A stretch of 64,000 nt of DNA, taken from positions 457,059,004 through 457,123,003 of the forward strand of contig NC_085137.1 of the NCBI RefSeq assembly GCF_035046485.1, in the 5' to 3' direction. Source of the stretch: Aedes albopictus. Lineage: Eukaryota; Arthropoda; Insecta; Diptera; Culicidae. Below are positions 1-9,999 of the stretch, in pieces (position 1 is the stretch's first letter; each line of letters starts with the position of its first letter). The position numbers and the translations under genes are program-made. The notes under the pieces were generated by a model. The model worked only from the letters and a program-made list of their open reading frames with translations. It made no database searches and was not told the DNA's origin.

Positions 1-95
1 GAGTACTACAACTGGCAATACTTCTAGAAATTCCACCGAACATTTCCCAAGGAGTGTCACCGGGAATTCCTCTAGGAGTTACACCAGAAATTTCT
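1..95. repeat. Degenerate ~12-bp GGAATTCC minisatellite
   Basis: Short near-palindromic units of the form GGAATTCCTCCA follow one another with point changes. This is the left part of an array that resumes at 1045 after a MITE. Units are CT-rich on the plus strand. No coding content. Confidence 0.8.
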
Positions 96-1044
96 CTAGG
101 GTAGGTAATCAAAAGTTGAACCAAATTGCAGCTTTCCAAAGTAGCGCAATTTTTGAATGTTTTTTTCTCCCACATGGAAATAATTTACTACGGCAAAAGC
201 GTATGTACATGAAAGCTACGGGTATGAGCTTTCTGTTAAGTGGTAAAAAGTTTGTATTTGCACCGAATTTAATTGAAAAATTCGATTATTCGTCAACAAT
301 GATTTTAATCTTAATTTGAACCATCGTAATCATACTTTGAACCAATTTTAATCTTAATTTGAACTACTGGCGGCAGCAGCTCGAGCGTCTCCCACAACAG
401 CCAATTTCGTGCTGAACAATAGAAAAACACATGGATCAGCTAATTCCCATAACTATTTTTCATTAGGCAGTGGAATTTCAACTAAGAATGTTCTAAACTC
501 TTCAGGAACTTGGAAACTAAATTTGAAATTTTTCATCCCTCAAGAGTAAACAAAACAACCACTAGCGCAGTCTGCAGGCCAACACTGGAAGCTCGACCCC
601 GTTTACTAGTTCAAATTCAGATTACAAATGGTTCAACTTAAGATAACATTCTCCAAGTAAGAATTACTTAAATTTGATAATTTTATGACAAACAATGCGA
701 AATATTATTCGGTTGGTCGATTCTACGATAAATAAGCTTTCATTTGACGTGTTCACATATTGCGTGTGATACAATGCATGAGCTGTACGAGTGCACCGAA
801 AATGTGCTTTCTCTGGGGGGAAATGGGTGAAATCACAATGATTTTTCAATTGCCTGTTTTCCATGACAAAAACGCTTTTTTCAATGCTTTTAAAGTCCAT
901 GTTATCAGGTTATATTACGGAAAGCTGTTTAACACCTTTTTCGGGACAATATTTGCCTAAAAAGTACGTCGTTTTAATGAATTTCGAAATGGTTCAAATT
1001 AAGATTACAATTTGACTAGTTCAAAGTTTGATTTCTTACCCTAG
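96..1044. mobile_element. ~950-bp MITE splitting the minisatellite
   Basis: The left end begins CTAGGGTAGGTAATCAAA and the right end is its near inverse (reverse complement CTAGGGTAAGAAATCAAA), so about 25 bp form terminal inverted repeats. Further inverted copies of a TTAATCTTAATTTGAAC-like motif occur inside. The same minisatellite lies on both sides, so the element inserted into the array. No transposase frame is visible. The superfamily is not determined; the target could be TA or CTAG. Confidence 0.75.
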
Positions 1045-1925
1045 TAGATCCACCAAGAATTCTGTTTTTTTCCAGGAGTTTTACAGAAAATTACCCTAGG
1101 AATTACTTTTTCAGGAGTTTCAACAAAAAAATCTGCAAATTTTTGTTGGAGTTTCGGTGGGAATTTCTCTAAAAGTTTTACCGGTAATTCCTAAAAAAAA
1201 CACTGGAAAATTTTCCAGGATTGTCATCGGAAATCCCTCAAGATTTGGAACTGCAAGAGCTTTGTTGAAAATTTCTCCCTGCAGTCCTATCAAGAATTTC
1301 TGAAACTTCCTCTAGGAAGCGCTCTTTTGGAAGTTCCGTCAAGAATTCTTCCAGAAGTTTCACTAGGAATTATTTCAAAAGTTTCTCCCTAATACTATCT
1401 GTTCTAGGAGTTCCTCCGGGAAAATTTTACTTGCAGTCGTTTCCAGAATTCGTCTAGAAGTTCTAGTTCCAGTTTCTCCGACAAATTTTAAAGGAATTCC
1501 TTGGATAATTCTTCCGAGAAATACCAGTAGTTCCTCCGCAAAATTATCTCCGGATTTCCTTTAGCAATTCTTTTCAGAGTATCCCCAGGAATTTGTCACG
1601 GATTTTTTCCAGGAGTTGTAGCAGTTCCTCCAAAAACTTCGAGGAGTTCCTCTGGAAATAACCGTAGATTCTCCTTCGAATTCTTCCGGAAATTCTTTCA
1701 CGTGTTTCTCCCGAAACCAGTCGGGGATGCTTCCAAGAGTGTTTCGGGAATGATTCCAATTTTTCCTGTGGAAATTCTTTCAGGAGTTTCTCCGAAAATG
1801 GCAGCCCTCGAATGGTTCTGAAATTCTTCCAGAAGATCATTCAATAATATTTTTAAAAGTTTATTCGACGGGTACTCCAGTGGTAGCTCCTCCAGAAATT
1901 CTTCCAAAAGTTCCTCCAGTTTTTT
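1045..1925. repeat. Degenerate ~12-bp GGAATTCC minisatellite
   Basis: Continuation of the array at the start of the window, CT-rich on the plus strand (TTCCTCCAGGAATT-like units). Apparent reading frames on both strands here are repeat artefacts because 12 is a multiple of three. Confidence 0.8.
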
Positions 1926-1964
1926 GTTTTTCTAAATTTTCCTGCAGAAATTTAAAGTATTATA

Positions 1965-2096
1965 GGGGAGAAGCACTAATGTTCGTCACCGATCCCTTCT
2001 CATCCCATCCCATACACATTCCGTTTATATATATTATGAAGTGGTGAATATTAGAGCAAATTTCTTGGGAGGCGAAATCTAGTGCTTTTATCCTAA
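1965..2096. mobile_element. Small MITE with AAGCACTA / TAGTGCTT ends
   Basis: Inverted ends GAGAAGCACTAAT and ATCTAGTGCTTTTA enclose about 110 bp that share a TATGAAGTGG...TTAGAGCAAA core with the MITE at 8579-8678. No coding capacity. Confidence 0.55.
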
Positions 2097-2960
2097 TACT
2101 TCAAAAATTTCAATTCTGGCTTGGCTTGAAAAACGCGAATTGGTTTCCTTTTCGTGATTTTTTTTTATTAATTTAACGTTTTTGCCATTTTTGGTCAATT
2201 AAGAGTTTCTATACTCTTTTTTTTTCTATTCGAGTGAGCCACTGCGCGACCAGTGTTTAGATCTTTTGTGGCATTACTTGTATCCTTTAGTATTTAGTGC
2301 ATGTCGTACTACTCCATTGTCATTGAGAGGTAATGAAGCATCGATTTCTGTACAGTTCCTGTTTTGTTATCCCAGAGGTGCAAGAAATCGATTGCGATGA
2401 AAAGGTCCCATTATCATAGAGATTTAAATCTCAGTGAAGGAGTGAAACACAATCTATTTGAATTCTGAGGAAAACAAAACGGTGATATTTATCCATGCAT
2501 CGGAACTCTAGCCCCATCCATGTCTTGCTTCTAGTTTAGTCCCAGGACAACATAGAAAAACCCGGGACTTTAGGCTAGCTGCAAAACTCTGTCAAATTAG
2601 AGAATGTGTTCTGCAATAAGAATGCACGTGAGTCCTTGAATTACCATAACTTAACAGTCCTTGATAGGTTAGTACGCAATCAGATACGTAAGGCATGTTT
2701 GTTTTCCTAACATCAAGTGTAGTCTCGGGAGGGTGAGGCAGAAAAAATACAATTTTAGAAACTGTCACCAGTAACAAGGACTTAAGTAAATTTGTACCAT
2801 GAATCCTTATTACCAAAACACATTACCCTAACTTGACAAACCAGATGTCACTAGGGTTCGGTTTGGTAGATCTTTAACCGTAACGTAACACAAAAAGGCG
2901 ATCTACCTACGTTACGGGCTCCGTTAAAGATCGAGTATATTTTAAACCTCCTCAACCATT
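2097..2960. other. Non-coding stretch, no gene seen
   Basis: AT-rich sequence with no convincing exon. At about 2855-2935 there is a weak inverted repeat in which AGATCTTTAACCGTAACG is mirrored by CGTTACGGGCTCCGTTAAAGATC. Otherwise I see nothing I can name. Confidence 0.5.
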
Positions 2961-3900
2961 CATCCATCAGCACGGGTCGCCTGACACCTTGGATTGGGGT
3001 TCACGTGAATCAACTGATCTTCTATGACTACCAAAACCCGTTATAGTGAGTTTGACGTGTAGCCGATGCTTTGTTACGAGTGTAGATCTGGAGGCCTTAA
3101 CCATAAAATATAAAAAATGATGCTTCAGATATCGCTGATGTATTGAAAATTTGTCTCCCACTTTGAATCAAATGAGATAAATGCTGATATTAGTGCATTT
3201 GGTAGATCACACACCACATCAAGTTTTGAACGTGCAGGATGCTTTGTTACGAGTGTAGATCTGAAGGCCTTAACCACATAATACTGAAAGGTGACCTCAG
3301 ATATCTCTGATGCTCTGGAATCTTCTTTCCCATATGTGTATGCATCAAATGGGCAAATTCTGATGTTTGTGCACTTCTGTCGATATATTATTTCAAATTC
3401 AAACCATATTTCTCAACTTCAGAATAGTTCGGATGATCCAGGATGCCTCTATGATGTGTATACAAGTATCATATGATTCAACTGATCTTCTATGACTACC
3501 AAGTTTGGAGTGCACTCGATGCATTATTACGGGTGTAGATATAAAGGCCTTAACTCCAGAATGATTTGGATGGCCTAAGGTATCGCCATTGATGTGCAGT
3601 AAGTCTTTTATACTCTGATTTACATGTATGAATCTAATGAAATTAGTTCTGACATGCATGCATTAGTTTGATATACTATTACAGGTAAAGGCCTTACAAT
3701 CAAAACCCCAGATCTATTTTAAGTTTCCTAGAACATCACCAGGTCATGACTACCATAATTTCATGTATTAAAATGTATATTTGAATGTAATTCATCAAGT
3801 TCAAGTGATTCAAAAAGTAAGCACAACTATTTGTATTCAGTAGACAAAGTTCAAAACTTCTGGACGTTTTGGATAACCTGAAGATCTATGTTTTAGCTGT
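2961..3900 (+). repeat. Degenerate tandem family GTTACGAGTGTAGA..., first locus
   Basis: Diverged units begin near 3060, 3240 and 3520, each with a TTACGAGTGTAGATCTGAAG-type core followed by GGCCTTAACC and a T/GACCTCAGATATC-like block. The same core occurs at 13.0-14.1 kb and, inverted, at 11.6-12.9 kb. Units here are more decayed and irregularly spaced (about 180-290 bp). Confidence 0.7.
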
Positions 3901-4362
3901 AAAAGGACATAAGACATTTCTATCTAACAGCCCAACCCAAACAAAGAATATATATATATATATTATGTACATAGAAATAAAACGCGGAATCGAGTGAAGA
4001 ACAAGTGGTGTACACTACATTTGCAGCTATATCTCTAAAATATTCTAACATGACATAATCTCCATATATGCATATGATAGCACTACTAATCCCCTTAAAA
4101 AAGATTTTGGTTTTGAAAATCCACCCACTGGGTCAAAAGCTATGAGTAAAACTATGCAAAAAAGTTGTCCACGTCCTTTGAGGGTTAAACTGTAGCGTAG
4201 GCTTTGGTCAGACTCTCCCTCCCACCAAAAACTTAACGAGGTTTAATAGCTGGAATCAAATTTTAAAATGTTCGTTCCAATAACACCTTGTCTCCCCCTC
4301 TCATAGATTATCATCCTCAGTCTAGAATAAGCAATACAAAAACTATCACTTCTCTATTCCAG
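3901..4362. other. AT-rich sequence upstream of the ADCK5 exon
   Basis: Contains an (AT)n tract at about 3951-3964 and a pyrimidine-rich run (CTTCTCTATTCCAG) ending in the AG at 4361-4362 that serves as the splice acceptor for the ADCK5 exon. Probably ADCK5 intron. No upstream exon was recognised between 1 and 4360. Confidence 0.6.
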
Positions 4363-5045
4363 CGAGTCCTAACGGCGGAATTCATCGACGGTTGCAAAAT
4401 CAACGACACCGAACGGCTCAAACACCTAAAGATAAACCTCGCCAAGCTGGACGTCGCCCTGTTCCGAGCATTCGCCGACCAAATCTTCCGAACCGGCTTC
4501 GTCCACGCCGATCCCCATCCAGGAAACGTGTTCGTGCGGAAAGACCCATCCTCAGGAAGACCCCAGCTGGTCCTGCTGGATCACGGTCTCTACGGGAACC
4601 TCACGCCCGAAGTCCGGGCCAACCTGTGCCGCTTCTGGGAAGCCATCGTCCTCAAGGACCACAAGGAAATGGCCCGGTTCGCCACGGCCCTGAACGTCCA
4701 GGACTATCGCACGTTTGCGGAAATTCTACTGCAACGCCCACTGGAATTGAAAAGTTCCAAACTGAGGACGCGGCTCTCCGAGGAAGACCTGGCCTACATG
4801 GCCCAACAGGCCAAGGAGCACTTCGACAAGGTGATGCAAACCCTACGCAGTATGCCACGGAATTTGATTTTCGTGCTGCGCAACTTGAACACGATCCGGG
4901 CGATCGCGCGGGAACACGGCGATCCGGTGGATCGACCCAAGGTGATGGCACGGTGTGCGCTGGCCGCCCTGAGGCAGAGCAGTGTGGGTTTGAGGGGCTT
5001 TTTCCGGTCAGTGTTTCGAAGGATAAACTTTGAGTATCAGTTGTG
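4363..5045 (+). CDS. Adck5: ADCK5-like UbiB/aarF kinase, penultimate exon
   Basis: Encodes the C-terminal half of an ADCK5-type atypical kinase, a family generally placed in mitochondria and linked to the UbiB/COQ8 group; the substrate is unknown. Visible signatures are LTAEFIDGCKIND, the catalytic-loop equivalent HADPHPGN and the metal-binding LLDHGLYG that replaces DFG. These are followed by an ADCK5-style helical tail (QDYRTFAEILLQRP, VLRNLNTIRAI, DPVDRPKVMA). The resemblance to vertebrate ADCK5 is from memory. I start the exon at 4363 after a polypyrimidine-AG. An ATG at 4288 is open in frame but lies in intron-like sequence. The exon ends at 5045, where GTGAGT begins. Codons are GC-rich, unlike the surrounding DNA. 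N-terminal exons lie left of the window. Confidence 0.93.
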
Positions 5046-5112
5046 GTGAGTGCGGGGCGGGAAGGGTTTGTGATTGATGGGCGAGGGTTTAATAATTTTC
5101 TTTGAATTTTAG
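5046..5112 (+). other. 67-bp intron in ADCK5
   Basis: Begins GTGAGT and ends TTTGAATTTTAG. If it is ignored, the frame stops at a TGA (5047-5049) inside the donor. Splicing restores a tryptophan codon (TG|G) and an open frame of 35 more codons. Confidence 0.88.
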
Positions 5113-5221
5113 GAAATCTTCGTTCCAATTCTGGCTAGTGAGTTCGTATTTGAAGCTGTTAACTCGTCTTGGGCGATCACCCGATACGTCGTATCTTTTG
5201 GATGTGCAGGTGGATGTGTAG
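5113..5221 (+). CDS. Adck5: ADCK5-like kinase, last exon
   Basis: Completes the split Trp codon and adds 35 residues (KSSFQFWLVSSYLK then LLTRLG...) before TAG at 5219-5221. ADCK-family proteins usually end with such an amphipathic tail of aromatic and Leu/Arg residues, which supports the exon over readthrough to the TGA at 5047. A possible poly(A) signal ATTAAA follows at 5264-5269. Confidence 0.85.
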
Positions 5222-5263
5222 ATTACACACGAGATTGAGGAGAAATCCATTTTTATACAATTG

Positions 5264-5269
5264 ATTAAA
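5264..5269 (+). promoter_or_regulatory. Possible ADCK5 poly(A) signal ATTAAA
   Basis: ATTAAA lies 43 bp after the ADCK5 stop codon in AT-rich DNA. It is the common variant of AATAAA. Position and spacing fit, but cleavage cannot be shown from sequence. Confidence 0.45.
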
Positions 5270-5560
5270 GTTATTGCAAATATACTTATTTTGAGCACAC
5301 GATCTTGATTTTTTTTCATCATTGTTTGGGTTGGCCCGATTCCCTAAAAGACGTTTAGCATAATCGACATTTCGCATTATTCAATTTCAAATAAGCACAG
5401 GTAGGTAGCATTACAACGAGGGCACATAATTCTTGTAGCAGTACCATTTAAAGCCACCCTATTCCTGAAGGTTGTTACCAATAAAAAAAGAAGAACAATT
5501 CTAGTCCAGCGTTGGGTCCATATATCCACGAACAAACAATAATGAAACCCTATAAATGCT
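5270..5560. other. Intergenic, nothing recognised
   Basis: Region between the ADCK5 3' end and a retroelement fragment. No exon, RNA gene or clear repeat is seen. Confidence 0.4.
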
Positions 5561-5579
5561 CTATTCCATTTTTCATTAC

Positions 5580-5830
5580 AAAACACAAATAGAACATTAC
5601 AAATGCACTATAAAATATAACAGCACGAATTCACATACGGATAACAATTTACGATAACAGGATGACGAGGTTTTATTGATTGATTTTGGTCCATCAGTCA
5701 ATCCTGGAATAGTATTTTATTTGGCTGATTGCCTTCTTGTTCACATGCATTTATTCTGTGTTCATAGCTTGATTTTGTCCTAGGAATACTAATCCTGATT
5801 GGGCCACCCCAAATCGGGTTTCAATGCAAG
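5580..5830 (-). mobile_element. LTR-retrotransposon fragment (copy of 44.52-44.77 kb)
   Basis: GAACATTACAAATGCAC, GGATGACGAGGTTT and TTGGTCCATCAGTCAATCCTG recur in the same order at 44.52-44.77 kb, where they sit beside a tRNA-Lys-type primer-binding motif. By that analogy this is LTR-derived sequence in minus orientation. No coding region is attached. Confidence 0.6.
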
Positions 5831-5904
5831 ATGGCTGCATTTTGATGTCTGTGCTAGAGAACGGTTTTCTGATCTTGCAGTTATTTGTAACTGCATGTAA
5901 TGCA

Positions 5905-6175
5905 TTGTAACTGCATCATCGAGATCGACCTGAATGCCCAGCATCCCAGCTGGGTCCAACCAATTCTCTTTGGTGATCTTTAACTAGGACTGTATTCCAT
6001 TCACTAACCATTTTCTCCAACCTTTGTGTCTCCAAAAGGATCTCCTTTAATACTAGATTTCTCCCTAACAAATTTCCCGTCAGGTATCAGTGAACCTGAA
6101 CTGAAACCATTCAGGAGTTAGATCACCTTCCGGTCGCCATGAGATTAGGAATCACTAGCACACCGAGACCCGTGT
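5905..6175 (+). pseudogene. Jockey-like LINE: endonuclease domain remnant
   Basis: Frame pieces read DLNAQHPSW near 5937-5963, which corresponds to the GDxNAxH region of apurinic-type LINE endonucleases. ISEPEL and DHLPVAMRLG follow near 6085-6150, corresponding to the terminal SDH motif. Frameshifts and stops separate the pieces, so this is decayed. It is the 5' part of the element that continues to 7978. Confidence 0.65.
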
Positions 6176-6950
6176 GGTATCTCGTAAGAATTTCCATCGT
6201 GTCAATTGGATTAGGCTTCGTACTACCATAGATAATCAAGTTGATCTAGATAGAAATATCAATACAACAGAGCAGATAGATGACACGTTGGAGGATTCCG
6301 TCCGAGTATTCCAAACAACTGTGGTGAACAATGTTGGAACAGTCCCAGTCCAGTCGGAGGTGTTAGCAATAGACAACTTTATCAAAATCTTGACTGGAAA
6401 AAATAATGCATTCGTTAGGCAATTTCGCAGAAATGGTACCAAAAGAATAAAAGCAAACTTAGGAAATTAATACAATGTAGCAAAAAGACCAATAAAAGTT
6501 AGCTAAACTTGAAAATAATTCCAACTAAGCCCTTTTGGAAAATTGCTAAGATACTTAAAACAAAACCACAGAATGTCCCGCATTTGAAAATTAACGATTA
6601 AATCCTAGTAACACCAGTTGAAAAAGCTAATGCAATTGCCAAAAACATTGTAAAAGCACACAAAATGACTTGAAATGACCAGCCCAATAGAAAACACAGT
6701 AAACCAAGCAATAGAAACCCTGAACAATACCAATAGCTACCTACCCGATGAACATAACGTCAGTGCAGAAGAAACCAGAGCAATACTGAAAGGTATGAAG
6801 AATGTGAAAGCTCCTGGCGAGGATGACATCCTAAACATTGTACTCAAAAACCTTGTTGATAACAGTTTGAACCTCCTATGCAATATTTTATTAAATGCCT
6901 AAACTTAAGTTTCTTTCACAACAGATCTCAAAGATCCAAAGTACTCCCTA
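6176..6950 (+). pseudogene. Jockey-like LINE: linker and start of reverse transcriptase
   Basis: The open piece 6174-6470 resembles the acidic linker after the endonuclease (VNWIRLRTTIDNQVDL). After further frameshifts, 6675-6902 contains SAEETRAILKGMKNVKAPGE, the N-terminal fingers motif (KAPGEDD) of Jockey-clade reverse transcriptase. The frame then continues to SKVLPIL, where a TTAA MITE interrupts it. Confidence 0.75.
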
Positions 6951-6956
6951 TATTGA

Positions 6957-7197
6957 GGACAAACGTCTTGAAATCCCACTTCAACAGTGCATCAGAACTT
7001 CAGACGCACAAATCTCAAGAAGCAAGCTTTAAACAACAGTGCATTTTATTATTCTGTTCTTGCTCACTTGTAATAAGCTTAAAATAACATCAGATGCGCT
7101 GGTTTTGTTTACAAAGAGATTTGTGCCCTCGAAATCGTGAGTAGGTGCTAAAGTCGGCCATTGTGGCGGCCATTTTGGGATTCTAACAAGTCTGTCC
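6957..7197. mobile_element. TTAA-target MITE in the LINE
   Basis: Ends GGACAAACGTCTTG and (reverse complement) GGACAGACTTGTTAG, flanked by TTGA at 6953-6956 and TTAA at 7198-7201, fitting a TTAA duplication. Removing it joins the LINE frame (SKVLPIL then KPGEDP). Related copies lie at 43774-43970 (3' truncated) and 21517-21664 (internally deleted). Confidence 0.8.
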
Positions 7198-7201
7198 TTA
7201 A

Positions 7202-7320
7202 GCCAGGTGAAGACCCTATCAGCGAAAAGCCTATTCTCGTCGTATTTGTACGTCGTAAAGTATTTGAAAAACTAATAAAATCAAGATTAGATGAGCACAT
7301 CCAAAAGAATAACATCTTGT
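7202..7320 (+). pseudogene. Jockey-like LINE: reverse transcriptase, middle piece
   Basis: Reads KPGEDPISEKPI then FEKLIKSRLDEHIQKNNIL, the conserved segment before the NEQFGF motif of Jockey-type reverse transcriptases. It is interrupted at 7320 by a SINE. Confidence 0.75.
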
Positions 7321-7538
7321 GGGCTTCGTGGCCGTGCGGTTAGCGGCGTCAGTCGTCTAGGCGTTTCGTAAGCCTCGGAGTGCGGGTTCGATTCCCGCTC
7401 CAGCCGGGGAAAACTTTTCGTCAAACGGAAAATTCGCCATTGGGCCACTGGGTGTTATGTGTGTTGTCCGTTGTCTCGTGTATGTAATGTTCAGTCTGTG
7501 CAGCCTCTGGCTGAAGACGGTGTAGTGTCTTTTAATGG
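7321..7538 (+). mobile_element. tRNA-derived SINE in the LINE
   Basis: The first ~90 bp fold like a tRNA: a box A-like GTGGCCGTGCGGTTAGCG and a box B GGTTCGATTCCCGC with a GCGGG/CCCGC T-stem. A tRNA-unrelated ~120-bp body follows. It splits the LINE frame between NNIL and EQFGFHKA. Being inside a decayed retroelement argues against a functional tRNA gene. Confidence 0.75.
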
Positions 7539-7646
7539 ATGAACAATTTGGTTTTCACAAAGCCATACATCAACCCATCAACTAGCTAGAGTGTTGAACA
7601 AAATCAAAAGAAACAAAGAGGTAAAGTAATCAACTGCAATGACACT
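7539..7646 (+). pseudogene. Jockey-like LINE: reverse transcriptase piece (EQFGF)
   Basis: GATGAACAATTTGGTTTTC encodes DEQFGF, a hallmark of Jockey-type reverse transcriptases, followed by decayed codons ending in ...NKIKRNKE. It is interrupted at a TTAA by a small MITE. Confidence 0.7.
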
Positions 7647-7650
7647 TTAA

Positions 7651-7765
7651 CCCTTCAGGACGCGCGCTGTTGTAAAAAGTACAACACTACCAGAAAACCT
7701 CGCTCGTCGTATACAGCGTGAACGCGGTGCAGTTTCGGTTGCTTGATGGCGCGCGTCCTGAAAGG
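7651..7765. mobile_element. 115-bp palindromic TTAA MITE in the LINE
   Basis: Terminal inverted repeats CCCTTCAGGACGCGCGC and (reverse complement) CCTTTCAGGACGCGCGCC are bounded by TTAA at 7647-7650 and 7766-7769. TTAA targets suggest piggyBac-type mobilisation. Excision restores continuity to the reverse-transcriptase motif VEKTFDNVW. Confidence 0.88.
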
Positions 7766-7978
7766 TTAAGATGTGGAAAAACATTTGATAATGTATGGCA
7801 TGAGGGCCTAGTCTATAAACTAGCTAGCTACAATTTTCCAACATACTTAGTAAAAATACTGCAAGATTATCTTACTAACAGAAACTTCAGAGTACTCCTT
7901 CAAGGAGTTTACCCTATGCAGTGCAACATAAAGGCAGAAGCCCCTCAAGACTTGGTCCTCTATTTTGTTCAGTTTTGA
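7766..7978 (+). pseudogene. Jockey-like LINE: reverse transcriptase core, truncated
   Basis: Reads VEKTFDNVWHEGLVYKL, ILQDYLTNRNF and IKAEAPQDLVL, i.e. motif A (first catalytic Asp in KTFDNVW) and the altered PQGSVL region. The element stops here, with no YADD motif or 3' end visible. It is therefore 3'-truncated. Confidence 0.8.
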
Positions 7979-8029
7979 GCTTAGACCATAAAGTGTCATG
8001 AAAGAACCCCTGCATATTTTTTGAAAGGA

Positions 8030-8750
8030 TCCCGAGAGAAATTTCTTAAATAATTACAAGAGGAATTCCTGGTGCAATCCCGGAGGAAATCCCGGAGCAA
8101 TCCCTGGAGGAATTCCTGGTAGAATCCCTGGAGTAATTCTCGGAGGCATTTCTAGATGAATTCCTGAACGAATTCCTGGAGGAGTGTATGGATCACTTCC
8201 GGGAGGAATCCCTTGAGTATTTTTTGGTAGAATTCCTGGAGGTATCCCTGAAGTGATTCTTGGAAGAGCCTCTGAAAGATTTCCTTGAGAAATGCCTTGA
8301 TGAATTTCCGGAGAAATTTCTGGAGGAATCCCTGAAGGAATTCCTAGAGGAGTTGCTGGAGGAATTCCTGAAGGAATTCCTAAGGCAATTCCTGGAGGAA
8401 TTCCGAAATACTTGGAGAAGAAAGTCTGGGAGAATTCTTGGAGAAATGTCCGCAAAAATCCTGGAGGAATTCCTGAAGGAATATCTGGACGAATTTCTGG
8501 AGGGCTGCCTGGAGGAATTCCTGTAGGAACGCCTAGAGGAATTCCTAGAGCAATCTTTTGTGGAATCCCTGGAGTAGAGTAAAAGCATTAGACTTCCATT
8601 TTGTATGTATGAAGTGGCAAAGATTAGAGCAGAATTTGGGGGGCGGGGGGATAAGAGGGAAAACTCTAGTGCTTTTACCGTAACTACTGGAGGAATCTTC
8701 TTGGATAAACTCCAAGAAAAATCCCTGGAAAAAAATCCTGGGACTAATTC
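8030..8750. repeat. ~12-bp GGAATTCC minisatellite with embedded MITE
   Basis: Consecutive 12-bp units (GGAATTCCTGGA-like, GA-rich on plus) are unusually regular between 8060 and 8530. Open frames of up to 189 codons on both strands are compositional (PGIPPGI and EFLEEF repeats). A MITE lies at 8579-8678. Confidence 0.85.
8579..8678. mobile_element. ~100-bp MITE with GTAAAAGCA(T/C)TAGA ends
   Basis: Inverted ends GTAAAAGCATTAGA and TCTAGTGCTTTTAC flank a core shared with 1965-2096. It sits inside the minisatellite. Confidence 0.65.
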
Positions 8751-9999
8751 CAGGGTGGCCACACAAAATCAAAATTGAAATTCCCGCATTTTTCCCGACT
8801 TTTTCCCGCATTGATTTTGAAATTTCCCGACTTTTCTTTACATACCTGTGGAGCATGCAAAACATTCAAGAATCCTAGAAGCTTGATGGATCTGTAAAAC
8901 TTACTGAATATTTTCAATGTCATTGTGATGCTGTGATAGTTTTACAATATTTTGTAGACGTTAACATCGAAAGAAATTTACATGTTACATATGCTTGAAA
9001 TTTGCTTCTAATTCCGGATGTCCTGTAACGTAAACCTGTACTTGAAAATATTTTTGTCGGAATTACCAAAAGATTATAAACTTTGTAAGAAATCCTTGAT
9101 GAAGGTCCAATAAAAAAATCTAGTTGGCTAGTTGAAATACTCTTTGGTGAATTCTTTAAAGGAGTTTTTTACGCTATCCCAGAAATTCTGAAGGTATAAA
9201 GGACTGCATTATTGGCGTAATTCTGTTTTGATTCCTATAGCCAGAATTATTGGAGTGTTTTCTGGTGAAGTTCTTCGAGGAATTTGCTAACAAATTTCCT
9301 GGAAGAAGTTTATTGCAGAAATACTGAATAAATGTCTGAGATATTTTCTCACATACTCTGCTGATGGCAAATTAGGAAATCTATTCATTAATTGAGTAAA
9401 CAAATAATTATTAAGAAAATCAAATTGCGTTATATTAAGAGGTTCTTATACAAACCACCAGTTTCAAAATTATCCAAAATCCATTAAATTGCACATAGTT
9501 TTATGTTTTATATTTCGTATATATAAAGGGTTTTTACAAGGACTCGCTGGCGATTTATGTCAAAACTCTTGGAAGAAACTGGCTTCTGAAGATACATTTA
9601 GATAAAAAAAATGTAGAACTCAGATATATTCCTGTTTAGTGGGAATGGCTAGCTATGAATTCCTTAGTGGAATTTTTATCTAATTTTGAAAATACCTGTG
9701 GATTGTCATAAATGGTTCTCTATTCATAAACAATTTCTAGCTGTGTTTGCAGAAACATTCTCAAACCCTGAATACAAAACTTTGACATTTCTGACGAAAT
9801 TTGTAAGGCTCTTTTTAGGAATTTCTGGAAAAATCGATATTCTGGGCTTAATTTCTAATCCCATTTTTAAAGAACTCACTTGGAAACTCGTGAATATTTT
9901 TTGTGGAAATTGTTGGGTATAGTATACTTCGTTTTTAAAAGGAGTCCCTGTAGTAGATAGGCCAAACATTGAAAGATTTCTTAAAACAAAATCTAGAGA
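8751..9999. other. AT-rich non-coding stretch
   Basis: Includes a short CCCGACTTTTTCCCGCAT motif cluster at 8780-8850 and scattered decayed minisatellite. No gene is supported. Confidence 0.45.

Noticed and set aside
4392..5128. Overlapping frames on both strands of the ADCK5 exon (213 and 158 codons)
   Set aside because: Shadows of the GC-rich ADCK5 exon; their sequences show no family motif.
7325..7411. tRNA gene
   Set aside because: Boxes A and B and a T-stem are present, but it is joined to a SINE body and inserted in a decayed LINE, so it is more likely a SINE head. Heads at 12455-12748, 15111-15287, 30585 and 50096 were rejected likewise.
8193..8762. 189-codon minus frame and similar long frames at 8054-8526, 17998-18411, 41966-42391, 63374-63960
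   Set aside because: They consist of repeated PGIPPGI, NSSRNSS or FRRFRG motifs produced by 12- or 21-bp DNA repeats; both strands are open and no domain is present.
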